Positions 33,952 to 42,366 of a stretch of DNA of 64,000 nt are shown here, one piece after another; within the stretch, counting starts at the first letter, position 1, and each line of letters starts with the position of its first letter. Under the pieces are notes generated by a model that did no database searches, was not told the origin of the DNA, and worked only from the letters and a program-made list of their open reading frames with translations. The DNA is taken from positions 1 to 64,000 of the forward strand of contig ONYA01000029.1 in the NCBI GenBank assembly GCA_900321965.1, in the 5' to 3' direction. The DNA is from an uncultured Prevotellaceae bacterium (lineage in GTDB: Bacteria; Bacteroidota; Bacteroidia; Bacteroidales; Bacteroidaceae). The position numbers and the translations under genes were made by a program.

Positions 33952-34332
33952 ATGAAGAAAGCAATCAATACAACAAAGGCACCCGCTGCCATTGGCCCAT
34001 ATAGTCAGGCTATCCAAGTAGGCAATCTCGTTTATACCTCTGGGCAGATTCCCATCGACCCCGCCACTGGCAGTTTTGTAGAGGGAGGTATCAAAGAACA
34101 GACTCGTCAGTCACTCAACAATATCAAAGCCATCCTTGCGGAAGTGGGTCTTAGCATGAGCAATGTGGTGAAGACCACCGTATTCCTGGCTGACATGAAC
34201 GACTTTGCCGACATGAATGCCGTCTATGCAGAGTTCTTCACGGAGCCTTATCCCGCCCGCTCTGCTGTTGCCGTCAAGACATTGCCCAAGGGCGCATTGG
34301 TAGAGATAGAGGTTGTGGCAGAAGTAGAATAA
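33952..34332 (+). CDS. ridA: RidA family enamine/imine deaminase
   Basis: This 126-residue trimer-forming protein has the RidA signature, including [20 protein letters not shown] at its N-terminus and the catalytic-site Arg and Glu in [21 protein letters not shown]. It hydrolyses reactive enamines released by PLP enzymes. Start is the ATG at 33952; an upstream in-frame TTG at 33940 is less likely. Two PLP sulfur enzymes occur in the divergent operon, which may be why it is retained here. Confidence 0.95.
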   Translation: MKKAINTTKAPAAIGPYSQAIQVGNLVYTSGQIPIDPATGSFVEGGIKEQTRQSLNNIKAILAEVGLSMSNVVKTTVFLADMNDFADMNAVYAEFFTEPYPARSAVAVKTLPKGALVEIEVVAEVE

Positions 34333-34336
34333 GTAG

Positions 34337-35050
34337 ATGGCAATAGAGCAAGCGATATTCCGCAGAGCGGAACTGCTGTTAGGCGACGAGGCCATGAGCC
34401 GCATCGCTGAAAAGCGTGTGATTATCTTCGGTGTGGGCGGTGTAGGCTCTTGGTGCGCAGAGAGCTTAGTACGTAGCGGCATCACGAAGTTGACGATTGT
34501 CGACAGCGACTGCGTAAGTGTCACCAACATCAACCGCCAGCTGATGGCGACCACCAAGACCGTAGGACAAGTGAAGGTGGATGCACTGAAAGAGCGTCTG
34601 CTCACCATCAACCCATCAGCAGAGATTACTGCCCTGCAACAGGTCTTCAACGCAGATAGCGCCTCTCAGTTTGGGTTAGAAGAATACGACTATATCATCG
34701 ATGCCATCGACTCGTTGAAGGACAAGGCGCTGCTCATCCTCCTGGCTTGCCAGACCAAAGCGAAGCTCTTCTCGTCCATGGGGGCAGCCCTTAAGCTCGA
34801 CCCTACACGTATCAAGACCGCTGAGTTCTGGAAGGTGACGGGTGATCCCCTTGCCCGTGCCCTTCGCAATCGTTTCAAACGCGACAAGCAGTTTCCAAAG
34901 CGTAAGTTCCAGTGCGTCTTTTCCGACGAACTTCTGCAAAACCAGAAGCCCATAGACCCAGACGACAAAGGCAATGGCAGCATCGTTCACATCACCGCCA
35001 TTTTCGGCATGATGTTGGCAGGATTGGTTGCGCAAGATGCCGTAAAATAA
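34337..35050 (+). CDS. tcdA: tRNA threonylcarbamoyladenosine dehydratase
   Basis: This 237-residue E1-like protein has the nucleotide loop GVGGVGSWCAE near 35-45, DSDCVSVTNINRQ near 60 and DAIDSLKDKALL near 120, the pattern of TcdA/CsdL. The enzyme cyclises t6A37 in tRNA. In E. coli it works with the desulfurase CsdA and CsdE, another link to sulfur chemistry. It is 4 nt after ridA. Its acceptor differs from the MoeB-type enzyme upstream in lacking the two CxxC pairs. Confidence 0.9.
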   Translation: MAIEQAIFRRAELLLGDEAMSRIAEKRVIIFGVGGVGSWCAESLVRSGITKLTIVDSDCVSVTNINRQLMATTKTVGQVKVDALKERLLTINPSAEITALQQVFNADSASQFGLEEYDYIIDAIDSLKDKALLILLACQTKAKLFSSMGAALKLDPTRIKTAEFWKVTGDPLARALRNRFKRDKQFPKRKFQCVFSDELLQNQKPIDPDDKGNGSIVHITAIFGMMLAGLVAQDAVK

Positions 35051-35080
35051 GCCGTTTAGGGCAATATACCATATTATTGT

Positions 35081-35136
35081 GATGCGAAATGCCACGCTGG
35101 TGGTATTTCGCATCTTTTATTTTCGCCGTACCTTTG
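35081..35136 (+). promoter_or_regulatory. Dyad promoter of susC
   Basis: GATGCGAAATGCCAC (35081-35095) and GTGGTATTTCGCATC (35100-35114) form a 15-bp inverted repeat with one mismatch around GCTG. TACCTTTG lies at 35129-35136, and the right arm covers the -33 position. The left arm matches the dyad of the sulfur promoter. Confidence 0.8.
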
Positions 35137-35169
35137 CACCCAGAAACAAAATAATAAGGATAAGAAGGT

Positions 35170-38100
35170 ATGAAGAGTTTTCAGAGAACATCAATTTCAT
35201 TTGCTTTAGCCATTGTTGTGACGCAGGCATCGGCCACCCCCATCAACGGACGGGTGGCCGATGCAGCGACAGGCGAAGCCATCATCGGTGCATCTATTAT
35301 ATATAATAATAAGGTGGGAGCCGTGACGGATGCAGACGGGCGTTTCCATTTGGATATCAAGTCGTACCCCTCAGCCATCAATGTCAGCTATGTTGGTTAT
35401 GAGAGCCTGCAGGTGAAACTCAGCGAGCGCGACTCAGTCGTGAACATTCGGCTGCACGAAGACGCACAGGCGCTGAGCGAGGTTGTCGTGGTGGGCTACG
35501 GCACACAGAAGCGCACCCAGCTGACGGGTAGTGTGACGACCGTCAAGGCCGACGTCTTCAGTCAGTCACAATCGGCCACGCTCGATGGTGCCCTGAGCGG
35601 ACAGGTGGCAGGACTCAGCGTGACGGCCAGCAGCGGCCAGCCCGGTGCCGACAGTCAGTTGCGCATACGCGGTGGCAACTCGGTGAATGCCAGCAACGAG
35701 CCGCTCTACGTCATCGACGGTTTCATCTATTTCAAGGATGCCGCCAATAGCAACACCGGTCTTGGAGGCTTTGCCAGTGGCCTGAACCCATTGGCTACCA
35801 TCAACCCCAACGACATCGAGAGCGTAGAAGTGCTGAAGGACGTCTCGGCAACCGCCATCTACGGTTCACGCGGAGCGAATGGCGTCATCATCGTGACTAC
35901 CAAACAGGGTAAGAAGGACGACAGACGGGCACACATCAGCTATACTTATAACATTGGCGTGAGCAGTATCAGTCGCAAGCTCGACCTCATGACTGCAACA
36001 GAGTGGGCTCAGTTTCAGAAGGACTATTTCAGCAACAAGGCAGGCTACAGTGACGCACAGATAGCAGCTCTGGGACGAGGCACCGACTGGCAGGACGCCG
36101 TATTGCGCACTGCCATCCAGCAGAGCCACGAGCTGAGCATCACAGGAGCTTCCCCCTCTTCGGGGGGACGGGAGGGGGGCTGCCGCTATGCCTTCTCAGC
36201 CAACCATACCGACCAGGACGGCATCGTGCTGAATACGGGATTCCAGCGCTACAACTTCCACACGAACGTGGAGTGGGAGTTGCGCGAAGGACTGCGCTTC
36301 GGCGTCAACGCCACCTACGGTCGCTGGAGTGGGAGTTGCGCGAAGGACTGCGCTTCGGCGTCAACGCCACCTACGGTCGCTCTAAGCAGCAGGGTCTGAC
36401 CACCACCGAAGAGCAGGTCTTCAACTCGTCGCCCTACTCGGCAGGCATCACCAACAGCTTCGTCTATGCCCTGCTCATGCCGCCCGTCGTCAGCGTCTAC
36501 AAGCAGGACGGCTCCTACAACTTCACCAATCCCTACGAGTACGCCTACTTTGCCATCGGCGACCACGCCTCGAACCCCGTCTACGACCTTGAAGAGAGCG
36601 TTGCCGAGAACGTCAACAACTATCTGCTGTCCAATGTCTGGGCCAGCATCCATATTGGTGACCTCACGCTGAAAGCCACCGTCGGTCTGAACAGTGAGCG
36701 ACTGACGCAGAACTACTTCTCGGGAGCCTACACGTCGCTGGGCCTTGCCACGCAGGGTATTGGCGGTACGGGAAATCGTCAGACGGACATCTGGCAACAG
36801 GAATATACAGCCTTCTACAGTAAGGATCTCAATGCCAACAACTATCTCGATGCGCTGGTAGGATACACCCGCCAGACCTCGACCTCGACCTACAGCAACC
36901 TGCGCACCAACCACTTTACCAACGAAGCGCTGAAGCAATACAACCTGGGCGACGGCGCTGGCACCTATACGCCGCAGACAGGCATCTCGGAGTCAACGCT
37001 GAACTCGCTGATTGCACGTATCAACTATACATTGCTCGACCGATACAACGCCACCGCGACCTTCCGTGCCGACAACTCCAGCCGCTTCTCCAAAGACCAC
37101 CGCTGGGGCTACTTCCCCTCTCTGGGGCTGTCGTGGAATGTCGATAAGGAGCCGTTCTTCGCGTCATTCGCCTCCAACTCTCTCAGCTATCTGAAGCTGC
37201 GCCTTTCAGCAGGACTGGTGGGTAATCAGGAAATCAGCGACTACGCCTTCACCACATCATACGCCACTGGGTCGTATAGCGGTTCGAGCAGCTATACCAA
37301 ACAGAACACGGCCAACGACCGACTGAAATGGGAGACCACAGCATCCTATAATGCCGGCTTCGACTTGGGGCTGTTAAGAAACCGTCTGAATATCGTTTTC
37401 GATGCCTACTACAAGAAGACCAGCGACCTGCTGCTCGTCGTACCCATAGGCTTTGCCAGCGGCGTCACCACCCAGCTGCAGAATGTGGGCAACGTGGTGA
37501 ACAAGGGTGTAGAACTCAGCATCAACGCCGCCGTGCTCGCCGCTTCACCGTCGAGAAATGCCGCCGTGCCCGCCGCTTCTCCTACGTGGACCGTCAGCGC
37601 CAACGTTGCATACAACAAAAACGAGATTACCGACATGGGCATAACCAACGACGTCATCCAAGGTTCAGAGAAACAGCAGATCCTGCGCCGGGGCGAGCCG
37701 CTCGGTTCCTTCTACGGCCTGCAGTTTGAGGGTATCGTGCAGCAGGGCGAGGACGTCACGAAGCTGCCCACCGTCAATGGTCAGGCACCACAGCCTGGAG
37801 ACCCCAAATTTGCCGATACCAACAACGACGGAAAGATTGACGGTAACGACCGCATCATCCTGGGCAGTACGCAACCCAAGCTGACATACGGCATCTCGAC
37901 ACACTTCGCCTATCGCGGGTTCGACATCTCTGCATCCTTCTCAGGCAGCTACGGCAACAAAGTGTACAATGCACTGCAACGCAGACTGGAAGAGACGGGC
38001 GACTCGTACAACGTGCTGACGACCGTACACGACTCATGGACACCAGCCAATGGCAGTCAGTCGCTCCCCCTTGCCTCCAAGGCGCGACCCTTCAGCTATA

Positions 38101-38357
38101 TCGACACCCGCTATGTGCAGAGTGCCAGTTACCTGAAGCTGCGCAACCTCACTCTCGGCTATACTTTCAGGAAATCACCATTATCCATTATCAGTTTTCC
38201 ATTATCAATTACCGCTATCCGCCTGTATGCCACAGCCTCCAACCTCTTCGCCATCACGCCTTACAAAGGCTATGATCCAGAGGTAAGCAGCGGTACGGAC
38301 AGTGGCGTTTACCCCGCGTCGCGCACCTTCACCTTTGGCATCAGCCTGACATTATAG
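35170..38357 (+). pseudogene. SusC-like TonB receptor, frame broken by a 56-bp duplication
   Basis: The first part (35170 to about 36324) encodes a signal peptide, a carboxypeptidase-like domain (GRVADAATGEAIIGAS) and the plug with VVVGYGTQKR and LYVIDGFIY. The second part (from 36325) encodes the barrel up to the C-terminal FTFGISLTL. A perfect 56-bp tandem duplication at 36269-36380 shifts the frame, so translation of the first part stops at 36399. Removing one copy restores about 1043 codons, the normal SusC length. SusC proteins import ligands captured by SusD. The gene also contains a REP-like insert near 36147-36182, an 11-residue repeat (AAVLAASPSRN-type) near residue 790, and AT-rich repeat codons near 38178-38215. 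Confidence 0.88.
36269..36380. repeat. Perfect 56-bp tandem duplication in susC
   Basis: 36269-36324 and 36325-36380 are identical. 56 is not a multiple of 3, so the duplication causes the frameshift. It could be reversible by slippage or recombination, or an assembly error. Confidence 0.93.
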
Positions 38358-38374
38358 GCAATTACCGAATATGT

Positions 38375-38432
38375 GGTATGCACAATGCCAAGCATGGGGT
38401 ATTTCGTAGTCAGCAAAAACAGCGTACCTTTG
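38375..38432 (+). promoter_or_regulatory. Dyad promoter between susC and susD
   Basis: GGTATGCACAATGCCA (38375-38390) is followed by TGGGGTATTTCGTA (38395-38408) at the -33 region and TACCTTTG at 38425-38432. The susD gene can thus be transcribed separately from the broken susC. Confidence 0.75.
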
Positions 38433-38500
38433 CAGCGTGAAAAGAATTACAATCAAAACCAACATTATTAATCATCAATAAGGTAAAAGGAGATTTCAGT

Positions 38501-40174
38501 ATGAAAAAGAAAAACTTATTTTTCAGTGCTGCCCTGGCAGTTACACTCGCTACAGGTCTCGTTGCTTGCTCAAGTAGCGATGACGACGACAGCAGCAACA
38601 ACAACAGCAGCAGTAGTAGCAACAACCAGATTGACGAGACTAACGTTGTCAACGACGACGCTTCAGCCCTCTCGCTTGTCAACGGTGTCTACAGCCATTG
38701 GCAACCACTCTCGTCGTCGTTCTCATTCATCATCGAGCTGAACTCTAACAAGCTCATCTCTTTCGAGGGCGAGGAGAGCAAGGAAGGCCCGCTGAACAGC
38801 CGCTTCGAACAGGCTCCCGACACGTGGTATCAGGTGAAGATTTTCAACCACCTGCTCTTAGGTATTGCTCAGGACAACGAGGCCATCACTACTATCAGCA
38901 ACTCGCTCAGGCTCGGCAAGGTAAGTCAAGCGGGCTACAATGCAGCAGTAGGCAAGGCGAAGTTCCTGCGCGCACTGGCCTATCTCAAGCTCACACAGCT
39001 GTGGGGTGAGATACCCGTATTCACAGAGGCCGGCGGCAGCACCACCGAGCGCCAGAGTATAGACAATGTGCTGACGCAGGTCGTGAAGGACCTGACGGAT
39101 GCCGAGAGCCTGTTGCTCGACTATAATGGCGACCCGCGCATACCTTCCAAACAGGCTGCCCAAGCCCTGCTGGCACGTACCTATCTGGTATGGGGCGACA
39201 ACCCGTTGACCGCTGAACAGGTGGCAGCTATTGCCAGCACTCAGACAGACCCCGCATTCAGCAAGAACGACGCTCGTCTGGAGAAGGCTGTCGAGTATGC
39301 CAACAAGGTCATCAGCAGCGGCATACTGGCCCTCGATCCCGACTATTCGAAGCTCTTCGGACGTGAGTATGAGAGCAACAAGCGCGGCACCAACGAGCAC
39401 CTCTTCACCATTGCCCACGACGGCGACCGACAGGATGCGCAGGGCAACCACCAGACCCACTGCTCATGGACCTTCCCCTTCCAGAACGGCGAGAACGGCA
39501 ATGGCTACAAGCAGAACCATACCGAGGTAGCCGATGACAACCTCTACGACGACTGGAAGGCGGAACAGCCTAAAGACAAGCGACTGGCCGAAACATACTT
39601 CACAGAACTCAAGAACCCGGAGACAGGACTCGTCCACCACTACTACTCTCCCGTCTATACGCCCATCAACGGTAAGGGCGTAGACCAGAGCTACGAGGAC
39701 GCTGAGAACCTGGAAATCAAGCAGAACTCTGTAGACCGCATCGAGATTCGCTATGCTGAGGTGCTGCTCATCAAAGCTGAGGCTCTTGTCCAGCTGGGGC
39801 GCAACAGCGAGGCCGCTGAACCCTTCAACCAGCTGCGCCAGCGTGCAGGCATCGCCACTGTCAGCGCGCCCACCTTCGACCAGATTAAGCGTGAGTGGGA
39901 CTACGAGTTCACCTACGAACAGTTCTCCGTGCTTAACAGCTACCGCTGGAAGAACCTCATCTCGTCAGTACAGCAGGTCAAGAACTACAAGCACTTCAGC
40001 GACGATTGGAAGAGTCTGGCAACCTACACCTCTGACCAGGAGGCTTACTTCCAGAAGGTTCACAACCACCTCGTGGCTAAGTACAACAATGTGCGCGGAC
40101 GTCACTACCGCCAACCCATCCCCAAGGGCTTGTCGGGCGAAGACCTCGGTATCGCACAGAACCCTGGGTATTAA
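38501..40174 (+). CDS. SusD/RagB-like nutrient-binding lipoprotein
   Basis: This 557-residue lipoprotein has the lipobox Cys near residue 23 (GLVACSSS), an acidic then Asn/Ser-rich linker, and a SusD/RagB helical core with AKFLRALAYLKLTQLWGEIPV near residue 150. The C-terminal part carries VDRIEIRYAEVLLIKAEALVQLG, typical of the family. It would form a complex with the SusC barrel at the outer membrane. No glycoside hydrolase lies nearby, so the ligand is not indicated; the shared dyad hints at a sulfur-related nutrient. Confidence 0.9.
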   Translation: MKKKNLFFSAALAVTLATGLVACSSSDDDDSSNNNSSSSSNNQIDETNVVNDDASALSLVNGVYSHWQPLSSSFSFIIELNSNKLISFEGEESKEGPLNSRFEQAPDTWYQVKIFNHLLLGIAQDNEAITTISNSLRLGKVSQAGYNAAVGKAKFLRALAYLKLTQLWGEIPVFTEAGGSTTERQSIDNVLTQVVKDLTDAESLLLDYNGDPRIPSKQAAQALLARTYLVWGDNPLTAEQVAAIASTQTDPAFSKNDARLEKAVEYANKVISSGILALDPDYSKLFGREYESNKRGTNEHLFTIAHDGDRQDAQGNHQTHCSWTFPFQNGENGNGYKQNHTEVADDNLYDDWKAEQPKDKRLAETYFTELKNPETGLVHHYYSPVYTPINGKGVDQSYEDAENLEIKQNSVDRIEIRYAEVLLIKAEALVQLGRNSEAAEPFNQLRQRAGIATVSAPTFDQIKREWDYEFTYEQFSVLNSYRWKNLISSVQQVKNYKHFSDDWKSLATYTSDQEAYFQKVHNHLVAKYNNVRGRHYRQPIPKGLSGEDLGIAQNPGY

Positions 40175-40194
40175 TTCTCGACCACAGATTAAAC

Positions 40195-40464
40195 GGATTG
40201 AAAGGCCGAAGGCCTGACGCGACCACAGGCAGGGGTGGAGCGAAGCGAAGCCCCTGCATAGGATGACCGCAAACAAAATAAACCCCGACGGGGTGACAGA
40301 ATGACCGCTGCTGGCTCTGTCGCCCCGTCGGGGCTTTCGTCCCCCATAAACGCAACAAGCAGGGGCTTCACCCCTGCCTGTAATCTGTTGCCCCGTCGGG
40401 GCTTCCCCATCGCGCAGCCACTCACCTCCCATCCAAGGGGAGGGGCAGGGGTGGGGTCTCTATC
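40195..40464. repeat. Composite REP-like repeat region
   Basis: The region holds alternating inverted units: CAGGGGTGGAGCGAAG with CTTCACCCCTG, and CCCCGACGGGG / CCCCGTCGGGG in three places (about 40285, 40322 and 40392), plus a C-run/G-run hairpin at about 40425-40460. It separates the convergent susD and DUF6261 genes. No gene is visible in it. Confidence 0.8.
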
Positions 40465-41460
40465 TTACTCCGGCAGCGCCACGAGTTGATATTCCTTCTC
40501 CGTGTCGATATCGTCCGTCGGCCTGACGAGCACGCCGGCGAGGGCGAGATACAGCCCGCCGACCTTCTCGGCCTTCTTGTCGGTCGAAATGATGCGGTTC
40601 TCGTCCTCCGCGTCGATGGCCAAGAGGGCTTTTCCGTCGTCGATGAGCTGCGCCCATGTCCAACCGCGAGACACCGAATAGAGATGGTTGCCCACGATGC
40701 TGCTCTTGACAGACACCCGCTTGGCCGTGCGGCGATATTCGTCGTAGCGCTGGCGCCACTCCGTCTGGTCCTGCTGCAGCCTGCCTAAGATGGTAAGGTA
40801 GCGGTGCTCGTTGGCGTCGACGCAGGCCACGGCATCCATCATGCGGAAGAAATTGCGCATGCAGCGGTCGGTCTCCTTGCGGTCTTCCGACAACTGAATG
40901 AGGGCCTGCTGTGCGCGGTCGGCGGCGCGAGCGTCCATCAGAGTGATGACGAGGTCGTTCTTCGTCTTCAGGTCGGCCAGAATCTGCGTCAGTCCCAGCG
41001 TCGTGGCGGCTTGCTCGGCCGCGAGGTTCTCGCCGATGGCCTGCAGCCACTGGTCCACCTGTGTCGACTCGTCGCGGAGGGCGAGCTTTGCCGACGGCTT
41101 ATAGACGTCCACCAGCCCCTTCAGAATGAGCGCGGCCTGCTGAGAGGCGGGAATGGCCGACACCTTCGCCATCGCGTCGATGACCGTCAGGGCCTGGTTC
41201 AGCAGCGCGTCGCGCTCGTCGTCGGCCTGACGGATGAGTGCCGTCTGGTCCGACTTTCGCGACTGCTGGTAGTCCTCGTCCTCCTTCGCGACGGCGGTCT
41301 TCAGCGGCGTAATCTGCTCCTGCAGCTTGGCTGGGGCGGGATACTCCGTCGTCCACTCCTCGTCGATGCGTCGCACCACGTTCTGCGCATAGCCCAGGTG
41401 CATGTCCTTCGGCCACGACGAGGTGTCCATGTATGTCACTTGTGGGATGTTCTCAAGCAT
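40465..41460 (-). CDS. DUF6261-like protein of unknown function
   Basis: This 331-residue soluble protein is mostly alpha-helical with heptad-like stretches and a WTWAQLIDDG segment near residue 270. There is no signal peptide or membrane segment. I recognise it as the Bacteroidales DUF6261 type with moderate confidence; no enzymatic motif is visible. The 42-bp palindromic array begins 50 bp upstream of its ATG. Confidence 0.65.
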   Translation of the reverse strand: MLENIPQVTYMDTSSWPKDMHLGYAQNVVRRIDEEWTTEYPAPAKLQEQITPLKTAVAKEDEDYQQSRKSDQTALIRQADDERDALLNQALTVIDAMAKVSAIPASQQAALILKGLVDVYKPSAKLALRDESTQVDQWLQAIGENLAAEQAATTLGLTQILADLKTKNDLVITLMDARAADRAQQALIQLSEDRKETDRCMRNFFRMMDAVACVDANEHRYLTILGRLQQDQTEWRQRYDEYRRTAKRVSVKSSIVGNHLYSVSRGWTWAQLIDDGKALLAIDAEDENRIISTDKKAEKVGGLYLALAGVLVRPTDDIDTEKEYQLVALPE

Positions 41461-41510
41461 ATCTTCAAAGTTTTTAGTTCCAAATTTTTGTTTTCACTCT
41501 CGATTTATGT

Positions 41511-41696
41511 ACTTTGGGGCTCCAAAGTCGAGGTTTTTTCTTGGATTCGTCAACTTTTGACCTCCAAAGTCGAGGTTTCCACCCCGATTGGTCTACTTTT
41601 GACCTCCAAAGTATAGGTTTCCGTTCGGTTTCATCAACTTTTGACCTCCAAAGTCCGTGTTTCAGTTCCGATTAGCCCACTTTGGAACTCCAAAGT
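41511..41696. repeat. 42-bp palindromic repeat array (5 units)
   Basis: Palindromic heads of 18 bp (ACTTTTGACCTCCAAAGT type) start at 41511, 41553, 41595, 41637 and 41679: an exact 42-bp period. Outer copies read ACTTTGGGGCTCCAAAGT and ACTTTGGAACTCCAAAGT. The 24-nt linkers vary more, sharing CGAGGTTT and CGATT-like strings. The array is directly upstream of the DUF6261 gene. Confidence 0.95.
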
Positions 41697-41818
41697 CAGC
41701 TAATCCGGCGGAGGGCGGCCTCCCTGTTCGCTGCTAGTTCGGTGATTATTCATGTTACCTAACTCTTTTACTTCGTTCCGCAATGTTGTCAGAAAGAGGC
41801 ATTGAGCACTCTTGATAA

Positions 41819-41956
41819 ACAACAAGCCAACAAGTGGCCTACCACAGCCGACATGAGAATTGCCGAATACCGCAAATGCTCACGCCCCTGTATCGGGTGT
41901 GAGCTTACGGCCTTCTCGTTCTCATGATTCTAAGAGTTGTGGTAGTTTCCTGTTGT
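41819..41956. ncRNA. Candidate rod-like structured RNA or hairpin element
   Basis: Nested helices: ACAACA 41819-41824 with 41951-41956; CTACCACA 41839-41846 with TGTGGTAG 41938-41945; CATGAGAA 41852-41859 with TTCTCATG 41919-41926; GCCG 41862-41865 with CGGC 41908-41911; and a 10-bp GCTCACGCCC/GGGTGTGAGC hairpin at 41878-41887/41895-41904. A TATTTTTG element on the minus strand at 42005-42012 could transcribe it leftward; I see none for the plus strand. It could instead be a non-autonomous mobile element. The rest of 41697-42106 shows nothing recognisable. Confidence 0.5.
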
Positions 41957-42106
41957 CTTGAAAAACTTTAGGCTCTCTTTCCGTCAAAAATTGCGTTACG
42001 ATTGCAAAAATAGCGAAAAATCCCCAATCCTGTATAAATTTGCCCAAGAAATGCACAAAAATTTAATATTTTTACGGCTTTCTGCGTCTTATTGCCAGAA
42101 TTTTTG

Positions 42107-42114
42107 TATTTTTG
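42107..42114 (+). promoter_or_regulatory. -7 promoter element of the BspA-like gene
   Basis: TATTTTTG lies about 250 bp before the BspA-like start, which implies a long 5' leader containing the structured region that follows. Confidence 0.5.
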
Positions 42115-42147
42115 CAGGTGCATTTCGATGCAAACATATTGCTCAAA

Positions 42148-42280
42148 CCTTGGGAATCACCACCTCCGAACAGAGAGCAAAATGTACACGAATGAGCCGA
42201 GCCCCAAAGGCGTAGGCTTTCCGTAACGTGTACAGGTTTGTGGTGAACCTCCAAGGTGTATGGCAGAGCTTTACGCCTTT
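42148..42280 (+). ncRNA. Candidate structured 5' leader with pseudoknot
   Basis: Nested stems: CCTTGG 42148-42153 with CCAAGG 42251-42256; CACCAC 42158-42163 with GTGGTG 42240-42245; GTACACG 42184-42190 with CGTGTAC 42227-42233; and AGCC/GGCT at 42200-42203/42215-42218. The apical loop AAAGGCGTA (42206-42214) is complementary over 9 nt to TACGCCTTT (42272-42280) downstream, which would make a pseudoknot. The region is in the predicted leader of the BspA-like gene. It does not match any riboswitch class I can recall. Confidence 0.55.
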
Positions 42281-42366
42281 TCTTTATGATTAGAGCGTAG
42301 GTGCTAAGTAAATGTTATACAAAATATGAGCCGATGGGTAACGGCATATCAAAGCCCATATAAGAA

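Noticed and set aside
41511-41696. Possible CRISPR array
   Set aside because: The palindromes are spaced by related linkers, not unique spacers, the period is 42 bp, and no cas genes are present. The same applies to the arrays at 31.2 and 49.5 kb.
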